From contig CAUAFL010000007.1 of NCBI GenBank assembly GCA_958428295.1, positions 7,980-71,979 on the forward strand: 64,000 nucleotides of DNA, read 5' to 3'. The position numbers and the translations under genes were made by a program. This DNA is from an uncultured Bacillota bacterium. GTDB lineage: Bacteria; Bacillota_I; Bacilli_A; RF39; UBA660. Positions 8,015-15,156 of this stretch are shown here, one piece after another (position 1 is the stretch's first letter; the number at the start of each line of letters is the position of its first letter). Below the pieces are notes generated by a model. It made no database searches and had not been told where the DNA came from. It saw only the letters and a program-made list of their open reading frames with translations.

Positions 8015-8257
8015 TTAAAATAAATCATGAAAAGAAGTCGTATCATCACTTTCGATGATATCATCTCCTTCAACAATTGAAGTACTATCATTATCGTCTA
8101 TATCATCCATAATAGTTTCCTCTTCGTCCTCATCTGGAATATTCATAACAATTGGTTCACTTATGCTAGCACCATGATTCTGCAAATAACGTAATGCCTT
8201 TCTGGCTTCCTCGGGAATCTCGGTAATTTGCTGTTCATCTACTCTATCTTGATCCAT
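8015..8257 (-). CDS. Small, very acidic protein of unknown function
   Basis: 80 residues with a good RBS (AAGGAGGAAGAGT before the ATG) and its own terminator, so it is probably a real gene. The N-terminal half may be helical (EEARKALRYLQNHG). The C-terminal half is almost all Asp, Glu, Ser, Thr and Ile, with no cysteines, signal peptide or membrane helix. I do not recognise it. It is divergent from essC across about 150 bp, so a link to the secretion system is possible, for example as a small substrate-binding or regulatory protein, but this is only positional. Confidence 0.65.
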   Translation of the reverse strand: MDQDRVDEQQITEIPEEARKALRYLQNHGASISEPIVMNIPDEDEEETIMDDIDDNDSTSIVEGDDIIESDDTTSFHDLF

Positions 8258-8344
8258 ACTCTTCCTCCTTATTCATCAAAAGAATACCATAAATAGGAGT
8301 ACTTTTCAACTGCTAGACAACTTTCACAAAAAAGAACTTTAGCA

Positions 8345-8373
8345 TTGTTTCTTTGAAATTATTATAGTAAAAT
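8345..8373 (+). promoter_or_regulatory. essC promoter
   Basis: TTGTTT (8345-8350) and TAAAAT (8368-8373), spacer 17 bp, about 30 bp before essC. Confidence 0.5.
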
Positions 8374-8403
8374 GAATTATAGAATAAAATAGAGGTGAGT
8401 TAG

Positions 8404-11400
8404 ATGTTACTATATTTACTATATGAGAACAAATTATCTACTTTTCTCTTGCCTAAAAATATTTCTGGTAACTATATTGTATCTGATTATGATCATTTAG
8501 GCAGCAAAAGAAATATTATAAATATTGAAGAACGAAACGGTATCTGGCAAATTTGTAGTAACTACGATAATAAGTTAATTTATAAAAAAGAATACTTGGA
8601 TACTGCTGAATTGAAATTATTTGAATTCTACCAAATTCAGTTATATACAGGCGAAATGCTGTTAATTTATGTAGCAGAAGCTTATGCCAATACCATTATT
8701 CAAAAACAAATGCTAGATAATAGCACTATCATAATTGGTAATATGGATGAGTGTGATATTAAATATGCAGGCTTTAATAATTTAAACCAATTACAAATAG
8801 AATATAAAAACCACCAATATTATATAACCAATATAAATCCTACTATGAATCTGTATGTAAATCGTCTAAAAAAAGAAAAGACAATATTAAAAAATTTAGA
8901 TACTATTTTTTGTATGGGGTTAAGGATAACAGTTTGCGGCTCTTCCTTATTTTTTATAGTACCTAAGCAATCTCTACAAATTCTTTCCCATAAGTTTGAA
9001 GAAGTAACAAGTCAGTTAATTACTAAAGATTATCAGGCTTCTGCTGATATCTATAAAGATTTTTATGATGAAAAAGAATATTATGCAAAAGCACCTGTTT
9101 TCAAAAATAAATTAGAACCTTTAGAATTGACGATTGCAACCCCTCCTCCTAAGCAAGAACCTGAAAATGAATCCGTAATGATGACAGTAATCCCTTCTTC
9201 ATTAATGTGCATGACCTCTGTTATTATGGGGTATTTTGCTATTAAGAATTTTAACAATAAAGACGTAGATATGGAAACGAATATTTTATCACTTGTGATG
9301 TGCATTTCCATGTTGATGGCTTGTATATTGTGGCCTTTTGTCGAGCGAAACTATCAAAACCATCGGCTTGCTAAAAAAGAAAAAAAACGGCTTAAAACGT
9401 TTGAAAAATATTTACAAGAAAAAGAAATACTATTAAAAAAAGAAATAGAACAACAACGTTTAATTTTGCAAAATAACAACATTACGTTGAATGAATGTCA
9501 AAAAGCAATTCTTAACAGAACGCCTAATTTATTTTCGAGAAATATAGAACAAGAGGACTTTCTAACAGTAAGACTAGGGATTGGAACTGTTCCTTTAGCC
9601 TGTAATTTACAATATCATCGAGAAGAGTTTACCGAAAATGAAGATACATTACGTGATCAAATTGATAAAATTGTGAATGAAAATAAAGAAGTATCTAATG
9701 TGCCTATCAGTTTATCCCTAACTGAACATAATGTAGTTGCCTTCTTGAGCGATAGTGTGGATAAAAAAGCTTACTTTGAAGCGATTTTATTACAATTAAT
9801 TACCTTACAAAGTTATACAGATCTAAAGTTAATTATGCTGACAGATAGCTTAGGAGAAAATGAGCTTTCCTATATGAAACACCTAAATCATTGTTGGAGT
9901 AATGATAAAAGTATTCGCTTCTTTGCTACTACTTTTGAACAGGGACAAATACTTTCTAGTTATTTAGAACGGGAATTAAATGATCGAACTAGCGAAAACA
10001 CTCATAAGGATCAAAAATATGCCCCCTTTTATTTAATTTTGTCAGATAATATCAGTAGTTATCGTAATTTGAAAATAGTAAAAGATATTTTAAAAGAAAA
10101 AAAGCAAGTTGGATTTGGCTTATTAATTTTTGATACTAAAGTTTCTAATGTTCCTAATGAATGTGATCAATTCATAAATTATAATAAAGAGCAAGCAGCT
10201 TATTTCTCCAATGTTATGGATAAAGACACGATTCTTTATTTTAAGCCAGAATTTATGGAGGCTACGTTAAATATTTCTGAATGTTGCCGTATACTAGCTA
10301 ATACCCCTGTTAAATTGGCTCTTGATGAGGCCAAACAGATTCCCAATAATGTGGGCTTTTTAGAAATGTATGAAGTAGGCAATGTTGAACAATTAAATAC
10401 GAAAGGCCGTTGGGAAATGTCAACGGTTACTACAAGTCTAGCTGCGCCTATTGGAATCGATGCCTTTGGTAATGTATTACTTCTTGATTTGCATGAGAAA
10501 AAGCATGGACCTCATGGTTTAGTGGCAGGAATGACGGGTTCTGGTAAAAGTGAATTTATTATTACCTATATTCTCTCATTAGCAGTCAATTATCGTCCCA
10601 CAGAAGTACAGTTTGTCTTAATTGATTATAAAGGGGGCGGTTTAGCGGGTGCTTTTGAAAACCGTAAAACGGGTGTTAAACTTCCCCACTTAGTAGGAAC
10701 GATAACGAATTTAGATAAGGCCTCTATGAATCGTTCATTAGTATCCATTAATAGTGAATTACAACGAAGACAACGACTCTTTAATGAAACGAAAGAACAA
10801 TTAAATATTGGTACTATTGATATTTATAAATATCAAAAATTATATCGTGAAAATACCATTACTACTCCTTTATCTCATCTATTTATTATTTGTGATGAAT
10901 TTGCCGAATTAAAAGATCAACAACCGGAGTTTATGGACCAGTTGATTTCAACAGCACGAATTGGACGAAGTTTAGGAATTCATCTAATTTTAGCTACACA
11001 GAAACCAACGGGTGTCGTTGATGATCAAATTTGGAGTAATAGTAAGTTTAAAATCTGTTGTAAGGTGCAAACGGAAGAGGATAGTAAAGAAATGATTAAT
11101 CGTCCGGATGCTGCCTACATTAAAGAAATCGGTCGTTTTTTTCTCCAGGTAGGCTATGATGAATACTTCGTGGAAGGACAGTCAGCTTATACTGGTAGAC
11201 CATATATTCCAACGAATAAAGTAAAATCAAAAGTAGATAATAGTATCAATTTTGTAAATACAACTGGAGAGATAATGAAAACGGTCGAAGACTTAGAAGA
11301 AAATAAGGCCAATAATAACACTTATGGAGAGGAATTAAAAAATATTTTAGAGTATCTTATTAAAATCGCCTCTAGTCAAAATTTTCAGTATCAGCAATTA

Positions 11401-12960
11401 TGGCTTGAAAATATTCCTCCTAAAATTTATATTGAAGATATCCGTAAAAAGTATCCATCAGAACCTAAAAGGAATATATTAAATCCAATGATCGGTGAGT
11501 ATGATGATCCTGCCCACCAAACACAAGGTGTAGTGACCTTACCGATTACTGAGGGTGGTAATTGCTTTATTGCAGGAATGACGGGCAGTGGAAAAACCAC
11601 GCTGTTAAAAACATTAATCTACTCTATTATGGTAACGCACCGCAGTGATGAAGTGAATATCTATGTTATAGATTTAGGATTGGAGGCACTAAAACAATTT
11701 GAGCGTGCACCTCAAGTAGGGGAAGTATTGACCGTAGCAGAAGAAGAAAAAATAAAACGCTTATTCAAAATATTAGAGAATGAAGCAGAACAACGAAAAA
11801 AAATATTATCTAAAACAGGTGGTACTTATCAGAGCTATTGTCAGGAGGGGAATCTTCCCAATATAGTTATAATGATTAACGGAATTGAAGTTTTTAAAGA
11901 GGTTTTTGATGAACTTTACGAAGAAACCTTTATTAATCTCACAAGAGATTGTAACAAATATGGAATAACTTTTATTGTTACCAGCACGAGTTCTACGGGA
12001 TTAGGATACCGAGCTGAAAATAATTTTCCACAAAAAATTGGGCTTCGCTTACTAGATCAGGACGAATACTATAACTTATTTCCAAGAAATGACGTTTTAA
12101 TTACCCAAACACCAGGACGTGGTCTGATAAACTTAGAAGGAATTTATGAGTTTCAAACTGCCTTACTATTTACTGAGGAGACCCTAGAAACAAACCTGGA
12201 TTATATTTTTAATGAGTTACAGAAAGTTTTAAAAAAGGTAAAACCAATACCTACAATGCCTAGCATAGTAACTGCTAGTTCACTTTTAAAAAACAATCTT
12301 GCTTTAAATTATTTTCCAATAGGGAAAAATATAGAAACGGTCAGTACTGTTTACTACAACTTTACTGAACCACTAACTGTTATTAGTACGCTAGAAGAAG
12401 AAACGTACGTAAGTTTTACAGAGGCTTTTCTAACGATTGCCAAAAATTGCCCTCAAACGAAGATGATTATTTTAGATGGCCTCAAATTAATTACCAATCC
12501 AAAAGATGACAAAATAAAGTACTATGATGCTAACTTTAAACCGCTAATGAAGTATTTAAAAGAAATGATTCCTACGATTGCCGATCGGAAGGATCAAACT
12601 TATGCTATTGTGGTGATGGGGTACCAGAAGATTGCACAACACTTAGAAAAACTAAAGGAAGAAAGTTTAGACGAAGAAGTTGTAACTTTGGATGACATTA
12701 TAGAATTAGCACAAACAACGACTAATTTCAAGTTTATTTTTCTTGATTTATATGCCTCTTTAAAAAGTATTAAAAAGAAATCATGGTATTCGCTTATGAA
12801 ACGAAATTCTGGAATTTGGTTAGGCAGTGGATTTGAAGATCAAACTCTTATAAACGCTAAGCATAAAGATCGCTATTTCTCAGAAGAAGAAAATATTGCC
12901 TATGTGATAACGGAAGGAGAAGTGACATTAATGAAACCAATACAAGGAGGAGATAGATGA
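8404..12960 (+). CDS. essC: Type VII secretion ATPase EssC/YukBA (FtsK/SpoIIIE family)
   Basis: Membrane-bound motor of Firmicutes type VII (ESX-like) secretion, exporting WXG100-type proteins. It is 1518 residues, the usual size. The N-terminal part (about 1-190) looks like the FHA-type region of EssC. Two membrane helices follow at about 265-280 and 295-312, then a basic coiled-coil stretch. The first ATPase domain has Walker A GMTGSGKS at 709-716 and Walker B IICDEFAEL with Asp831-Glu832. The second has GMTGSGKTT from 1058, but its Walker B position reads VIMINGIEVF and lacks the acidic pair. The third C-terminal ATPase-like domain has no P-loop. A degenerate third domain is normal for EssC. 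RBS GAGGTGAGTTAG. The 3' end overlaps esaB by 4 nt. Confidence 0.95.
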   Translation: MLLYLLYENKLSTFLLPKNISGNYIVSDYDHLGSKRNIINIEERNGIWQICSNYDNKLIYKKEYLDTAELKLFEFYQIQLYTGEMLLIYVAEAYANTIIQKQMLDNSTIIIGNMDECDIKYAGFNNLNQLQIEYKNHQYYITNINPTMNLYVNRLKKEKTILKNLDTIFCMGLRITVCGSSLFFIVPKQSLQILSHKFEEVTSQLITKDYQASADIYKDFYDEKEYYAKAPVFKNKLEPLELTIATPPPKQEPENESVMMTVIPSSLMCMTSVIMGYFAIKNFNNKDVDMETNILSLVMCISMLMACILWPFVERNYQNHRLAKKEKKRLKTFEKYLQEKEILLKKEIEQQRLILQNNNITLNECQKAILNRTPNLFSRNIEQEDFLTVRLGIGTVPLACNLQYHREEFTENEDTLRDQIDKIVNENKEVSNVPISLSLTEHNVVAFLSDSVDKKAYFEAILLQLITLQSYTDLKLIMLTDSLGENELSYMKHLNHCWSNDKSIRFFATTFEQGQILSSYLERELNDRTSENTHKDQKYAPFYLILSDNISSYRNLKIVKDILKEKKQVGFGLLIFDTKVSNVPNECDQFINYNKEQAAYFSNVMDKDTILYFKPEFMEATLNISECCRILANTPVKLALDEAKQIPNNVGFLEMYEVGNVEQLNTKGRWEMSTVTTSLAAPIGIDAFGNVLLLDLHEKKHGPHGLVAGMTGSGKSEFIITYILSLAVNYRPTEVQFVLIDYKGGGLAGAFENRKTGVKLPHLVGTITNLDKASMNRSLVSINSELQRRQRLFNETKEQLNIGTIDIYKYQKLYRENTITTPLSHLFIICDEFAELKDQQPEFMDQLISTARIGRSLGIHLILATQKPTGVVDDQIWSNSKFKICCKVQTEEDSKEMINRPDAAYIKEIGRFFLQVGYDEYFVEGQSAYTGRPYIPTNKVKSKVDNSINFVNTTGEIMKTVEDLEENKANNNTYGEELKNILEYLIKIASSQNFQYQQLWLENIPPKIYIEDIRKKYPSEPKRNILNPMIGEYDDPAHQTQGVVTLPITEGGNCFIAGMTGSGKTTLLKTLIYSIMVTHRSDEVNIYVIDLGLEALKQFERAPQVGEVLTVAEEEKIKRLFKILENEAEQRKKILSKTGGTYQSYCQEGNLPNIVIMINGIEVFKEVFDELYEETFINLTRDCNKYGITFIVTSTSSTGLGYRAENNFPQKIGLRLLDQDEYYNLFPRNDVLITQTPGRGLINLEGIYEFQTALLFTEETLETNLDYIFNELQKVLKKVKPIPTMPSIVTASSLLKNNLALNYFPIGKNIETVSTVYYNFTEPLTVISTLEEETYVSFTEAFLTIAKNCPQTKMIILDGLKLITNPKDDKIKYYDANFKPLMKYLKEMIPTIADRKDQTYAIVVMGYQKIAQHLEKLKEESLDEEVVTLDDIIELAQTTTNFKFIFLDLYASLKSIKKKSWYSLMKRNSGIWLGSGFEDQTLINAKHKDRYFSEEENIAYVITEGEVTLMKPIQGGDR

Positions 12961-13208
12961 ATAAAATATTAATTAGTGTATATGTTATTACCCTTGATGC
13001 AAAATACGATTTATTTGTTCCTATTAACATAAAAACGAGTAAAATGATTGACCTGATTCAAAAATCTATTGTGGAATTATCATTAGGACATTATCAGATC
13101 AATCAAACGGCACATCTTTATGATGGTAAAAGCGGAATGTTAATCAATACAAACAATATCGTGAAATATTCAGGGTTACAAAATGGCAGTAATGTTTTAT
13201 TGATATAA
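12957..13208 (+). CDS. esaB: Ubiquitin-like T7SS protein EsaB/YukD
   Basis: 83-residue YukD-family protein, a cytosolic ubiquitin-fold accessory of type VII secretion. It has the compact beta-grasp pattern: two N-terminal strands (KILISVYVITLDAKYDLFVP), a helix around MIDLIQKSIVEL, and a C-terminal strand with LQNGSNVLLI. It overlaps the end of essC through ATGA, which implies translational coupling. It is followed at once by a terminator. EssA, EssB/YukC and EsaA/YueB, normally encoded beside it, are not in this window. Confidence 0.85.
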   Translation: MNKILISVYVITLDAKYDLFVPINIKTSKMIDLIQKSIVELSLGHYQINQTAHLYDGKSGMLINTNNIVKYSGLQNGSNVLLI

Positions 13209-13210
13209 TA

Positions 13211-13244
13211 AAAACTCTTATCTTTTAAAGATGAGAGTTTTTTT
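13211..13244 (+). terminator. Terminator after esaB
   Basis: AAACTCT-ATCTTT pairs with AAAGAT-AGAGTTT, followed by seven T. It ends the essC-esaB transcript. Confidence 0.85.
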
Positions 13245-13247
13245 CAT

Positions 13248-13543
13248 AAAAAAAGAGATTTAAATCTCTTATGTTAGCCAAATATAACAAAGTTATATTC
13301 TAGGATAAAAAGAACCTGATAAATTCTAGATTATCCGAGTTTTATGGGGGCAGAAAATATAGTGGCTACTATCCATGTATTTGGATCCTTACATGTCTGC
13401 CGTCTACCATTAAAGTAACTCTCTTCTTGTTTGGCTGATAACTATCAATATACATTAACCGATAAGCATTCCCTAAGGTAGCATAGCTGTTCTGAATAAA
13501 CCTAATAAGCGTTTAACAGAATTACTATTAATCTGTATACTGT
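13248..13543 (-). ncRNA. Candidate structured RNA gene inside the T7SS locus
   Basis: A perfect minus-strand promoter (TTGACA 13578-13573, 17-bp spacer, TATAAT 13555-13550) drives about 300 nt. The transcript ends in the terminator AAGAGATTT/AAATCTCTT (13253-13270) plus seven T on the minus strand. No RBS or coding frame fits. The predicted transcript has many local helices: GGCAGA with TCTGCC enclosing ATGTA/TACAT and ATAGT/ACTAT hairpins; CTACC with GGTAG enclosing a multibranch region; TTCTG/CAGAA with TAAAC/GTTTA; and AATATAAC/GTTATATT with a 3-nt loop. It lacks the hallmarks of tmRNA, RNase P, SRP and 6S RNA. It shows no clear sequence similarity to the other RNA at 7.7 kb. Class unknown. 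Confidence 0.65.
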
Positions 13544-13549
13544 AATTTC

Positions 13550-13578
13550 ATTATAAATAAAAAGTATAAAAATGTCAA
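13550..13578 (-). promoter_or_regulatory. Perfect-consensus promoter of the minus-strand RNA
   Basis: TTGACA and TATAAT on the minus strand with an exact 17-bp spacer. The -35 lies only 24 bp from the plus-strand -35 of the WXG100 genes, so the two units share a compact divergent control region. Confidence 0.8.
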
Positions 13579-13602
13579 TAATAGAAGAATATTTTTATGG
13601 TG

Positions 13603-13643
13603 TTGACAGCAGTGTTGACAAAAAATATAAAAAATAATAAAGA
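13603..13643 (+). promoter_or_regulatory. Tandem promoters of the WXG100 pair
   Basis: Two copies of TGTTGACA lie 12 bp apart. TTGACA 13603-13608 with TATAAA 13626-13631 has a 17-bp spacer. TTGACA 13615-13620 with TAAAGA 13638-13643 also has 17 bp. The first pair is the better match. Confidence 0.6.
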
Positions 13644-13702
13644 AATAGTTGAATAACCATAAGTAATATGATAAAGTCAAGGTAAAGTAAGGAGGCTAAA
13701 AT

Positions 13703-14059
13703 ATGGCAACAACAACTGATGATCAAATTAAAATTGATTTTGATCAAATAGAAAATTATCAAAGTTTATGTAACAAGAGTCTGCAAAGTATTGGGAAATC
13801 ATTTACCGCAATTGCGACCCAATATCGTTATCTAGTAAAAAATGGCGGTTTACAGGGAACTGCGGATGGTAAAGCAATTCAAGAAAGTCTAAGAAGTACT
13901 GTAAAAAAAGCTAAGATAAGAGCAAAAAAAGTGGAAGATCGCCGCAATGAACTAGACAAAGCAATTACTGCTGACACCCAGAAGGCTTATCAACAATTGA
14001 TGAAAGGTCATGCAGAACTAGAAGCAAGAGTTGCTAAACTAGAGCAAGCTCAAGACTAA
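13703..14059 (+). CDS. WXG100-like T7SS protein 1
   Basis: 118 residues, almost entirely helical, with no signal peptide. It fits the helix-turn-helix hairpin of WXG100/ESAT-6 proteins by size, by its position in the T7SS locus and by the glycine-rich turn NGGLQGTADGKA at about residues 48-59. The canonical Trp-X-Gly is absent: the turn reads LQG. The C-terminal helix is long and charged and ends in a coiled-coil-like ELEARVAKLEQ. It is probably a secreted substrate or structural partner forming a heterodimer with the next gene. RBS AAGGAGG. Confidence 0.7.
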   Translation: MATTTDDQIKIDFDQIENYQSLCNKSLQSIGKSFTAIATQYRYLVKNGGLQGTADGKAIQESLRSTVKKAKIRAKKVEDRRNELDKAITADTQKAYQQLMKGHAELEARVAKLEQAQD

Positions 14060-14075
14060 AAGGAGGAAGGAAAAT

Positions 14076-14351
14076 ATGGCAAAGAGTATTAAAATTAATA
14101 GATCAGAAATTACGAAACGTTGTAATGCAGTCAATGCTGAAATTGAATCTATGAAAAAGCAAATTCAAAACTATCGCAAGTATATTTCGGAAATGCAAGC
14201 TAAAGAAGTATTTGTCAATGGCCCAGCTAGTAAAAAATTCTATCAAAATTCTGAGAAAAACATGAAATCTAATGAACTAGCCATTCAACAATTTGATACC
14301 TTAAATCAGAGCTTAATGAACAGATTTGGTAAATGGCAAGTTAATAGTTAA
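14076..14351 (+). CDS. WXG100-like T7SS protein 2
   Basis: 91 residues, the typical WXG100 length, helical, without signal peptide. Two amphipathic helices flank the turn VFVNGPASKKFYQ at about 48-60, where a Trp-X-Gly would normally sit, so the motif is degenerate (VNG). It lies 16 bp behind the first WXG100-like gene with RBS AAAGGAGGAAGG, consistent with co-expression of a pair. Assignment rests on size, helical pattern and neighbours. A non-T7SS helical protein cannot be excluded. Confidence 0.65.
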   Translation: MAKSIKINRSEITKRCNAVNAEIESMKKQIQNYRKYISEMQAKEVFVNGPASKKFYQNSEKNMKSNELAIQQFDTLNQSLMNRFGKWQVNS

Positions 14352-14369
14352 AAAAGTTTATCTATAAAA

Positions 14370-14398
14370 TTGACATTTTTTGAAAACTACTGTAAAAT
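14370..14398 (+). promoter_or_regulatory. rsmC promoter
   Basis: TTGACA (14370-14375), 17-bp spacer, TAAAAT (14393-14398). Confidence 0.75.
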
Positions 14399-14415
14399 AT
14401 AGTTTACGAAAGGAG

Positions 14416-14450
14416 ACAACTATAAAATTTAGAATTATAGTTGTTTTTTT
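14416..14450 (+). terminator. Terminator/attenuator between the rsmC promoter and rsmC
   Basis: ACAACTATAA (14416-14425) pairs perfectly with TTATAGTTGT (14435-14444), then a T run. It sits downstream of the rsmC promoter and upstream of the rsmC start, so that promoter can reach rsmC only by read-through. It may be a leader attenuator. Confidence 0.75.
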
Positions 14451-14468
14451 CTTTTTTGGAGTGATGAA

Positions 14469-15059
14469 ATGAGCCACTATTTTGAAAATGATCAGAAATT
14501 ACAAAGTAACTTAAAAAAAACAACGGCCTATCTTCTTTCTCACCAATTTACTTTTTATACAGATAATGGTGTTTTTGCTAAGAACGGTCTAGATTATGGG
14601 AGTAAATTGTTACTAGAATCTCTACCAGCTGCTACAATTAAAGGTCATGTTCTCGATGTCGGCTGTGGTTATGGTGCTTTAGGAATTGTGCTCAATAAAG
14701 TCTATAATGTGAAAGTGGATATGATTGATATTAATAAACGAGCTTTGCATTTAGCTAAAAAAAACCAAGCTGAAAATCATTGCCACCAACTAAAGATTTA
14801 TGAGAGTAATATATATCAACAAGTAACGGATCCATTTGATATAATTATTACCAATCCACCCATTCGAGCCGGCAAAAAAATTCTCTATGAAATTTTATTG
14901 GGAGCGAAAGAGCATTTAATAAAAGGGGGACTACTTTATTTTGTTGTTAGAAAAGATCAAGGTGCTAAATCGATCATTTCCGACTTAAAAAAAGTATACG
15001 ATATAACTATTATAAATAAAAGTAAAGGTTTTTACATAATTCAAGCAGAAAATGATTGA
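14469..15059 (+). CDS. rsmC: 16S rRNA guanine-N2 methyltransferase family protein (RsmC/YbxB-like)
   Basis: Class I SAM-dependent methyltransferase of 196 residues. The SAM-binding loop is VLDVGCGYGALGIVL at about 59-73. The acidic end of strand 2 is MIDINKRAL. The catalytic NPPIRAGK motif lies near 125 and matches the NPP[FI]R-GK signature of RsmC, which methylates G1207 of 16S rRNA. The single-domain length is that of the Firmicutes YbxB form. In Firmicutes this gene usually sits between rplL and rpoB; here 7.6 kb separates it from rplL. RBS TTGGAGTGATGAA. Confidence 0.88.
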   Translation: MSHYFENDQKLQSNLKKTTAYLLSHQFTFYTDNGVFAKNGLDYGSKLLLESLPAATIKGHVLDVGCGYGALGIVLNKVYNVKVDMIDINKRALHLAKKNQAENHCHQLKIYESNIYQQVTDPFDIIITNPPIRAGKKILYEILLGAKEHLIKGGLLYFVVRKDQGAKSIISDLKKVYDITIINKSKGFYIIQAEND

Positions 15060-15084
15060 CTTGTTGCTTGAACTATGATAATAA
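15056..15084 (+). promoter_or_regulatory. Possible rpoBC promoter
   Basis: TTGACT (15056-15061), overlapping the rsmC stop, and TAATAA (15079-15084), spacer 17 bp. The -10 match is moderate and nearby AT-rich hexamers compete. Confidence 0.4.
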
Positions 15085-15156
15085 TATAAATTGGCAGCGT
15101 GTTATTTTTTAGAATAATAAATCGTGCAACAAATATGTGTATAGGGGTGAATTTTA

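Noticed and set aside
13248..13543. tmRNA, RNase P, SRP or 6S RNA
   Set aside because: No tag-coding segment or CCA end, no GAGGAAAGTCC-type RNase P core, no SRP GGTCAGG-GGAAGG apical motif, and no single long stem with a central bubble.
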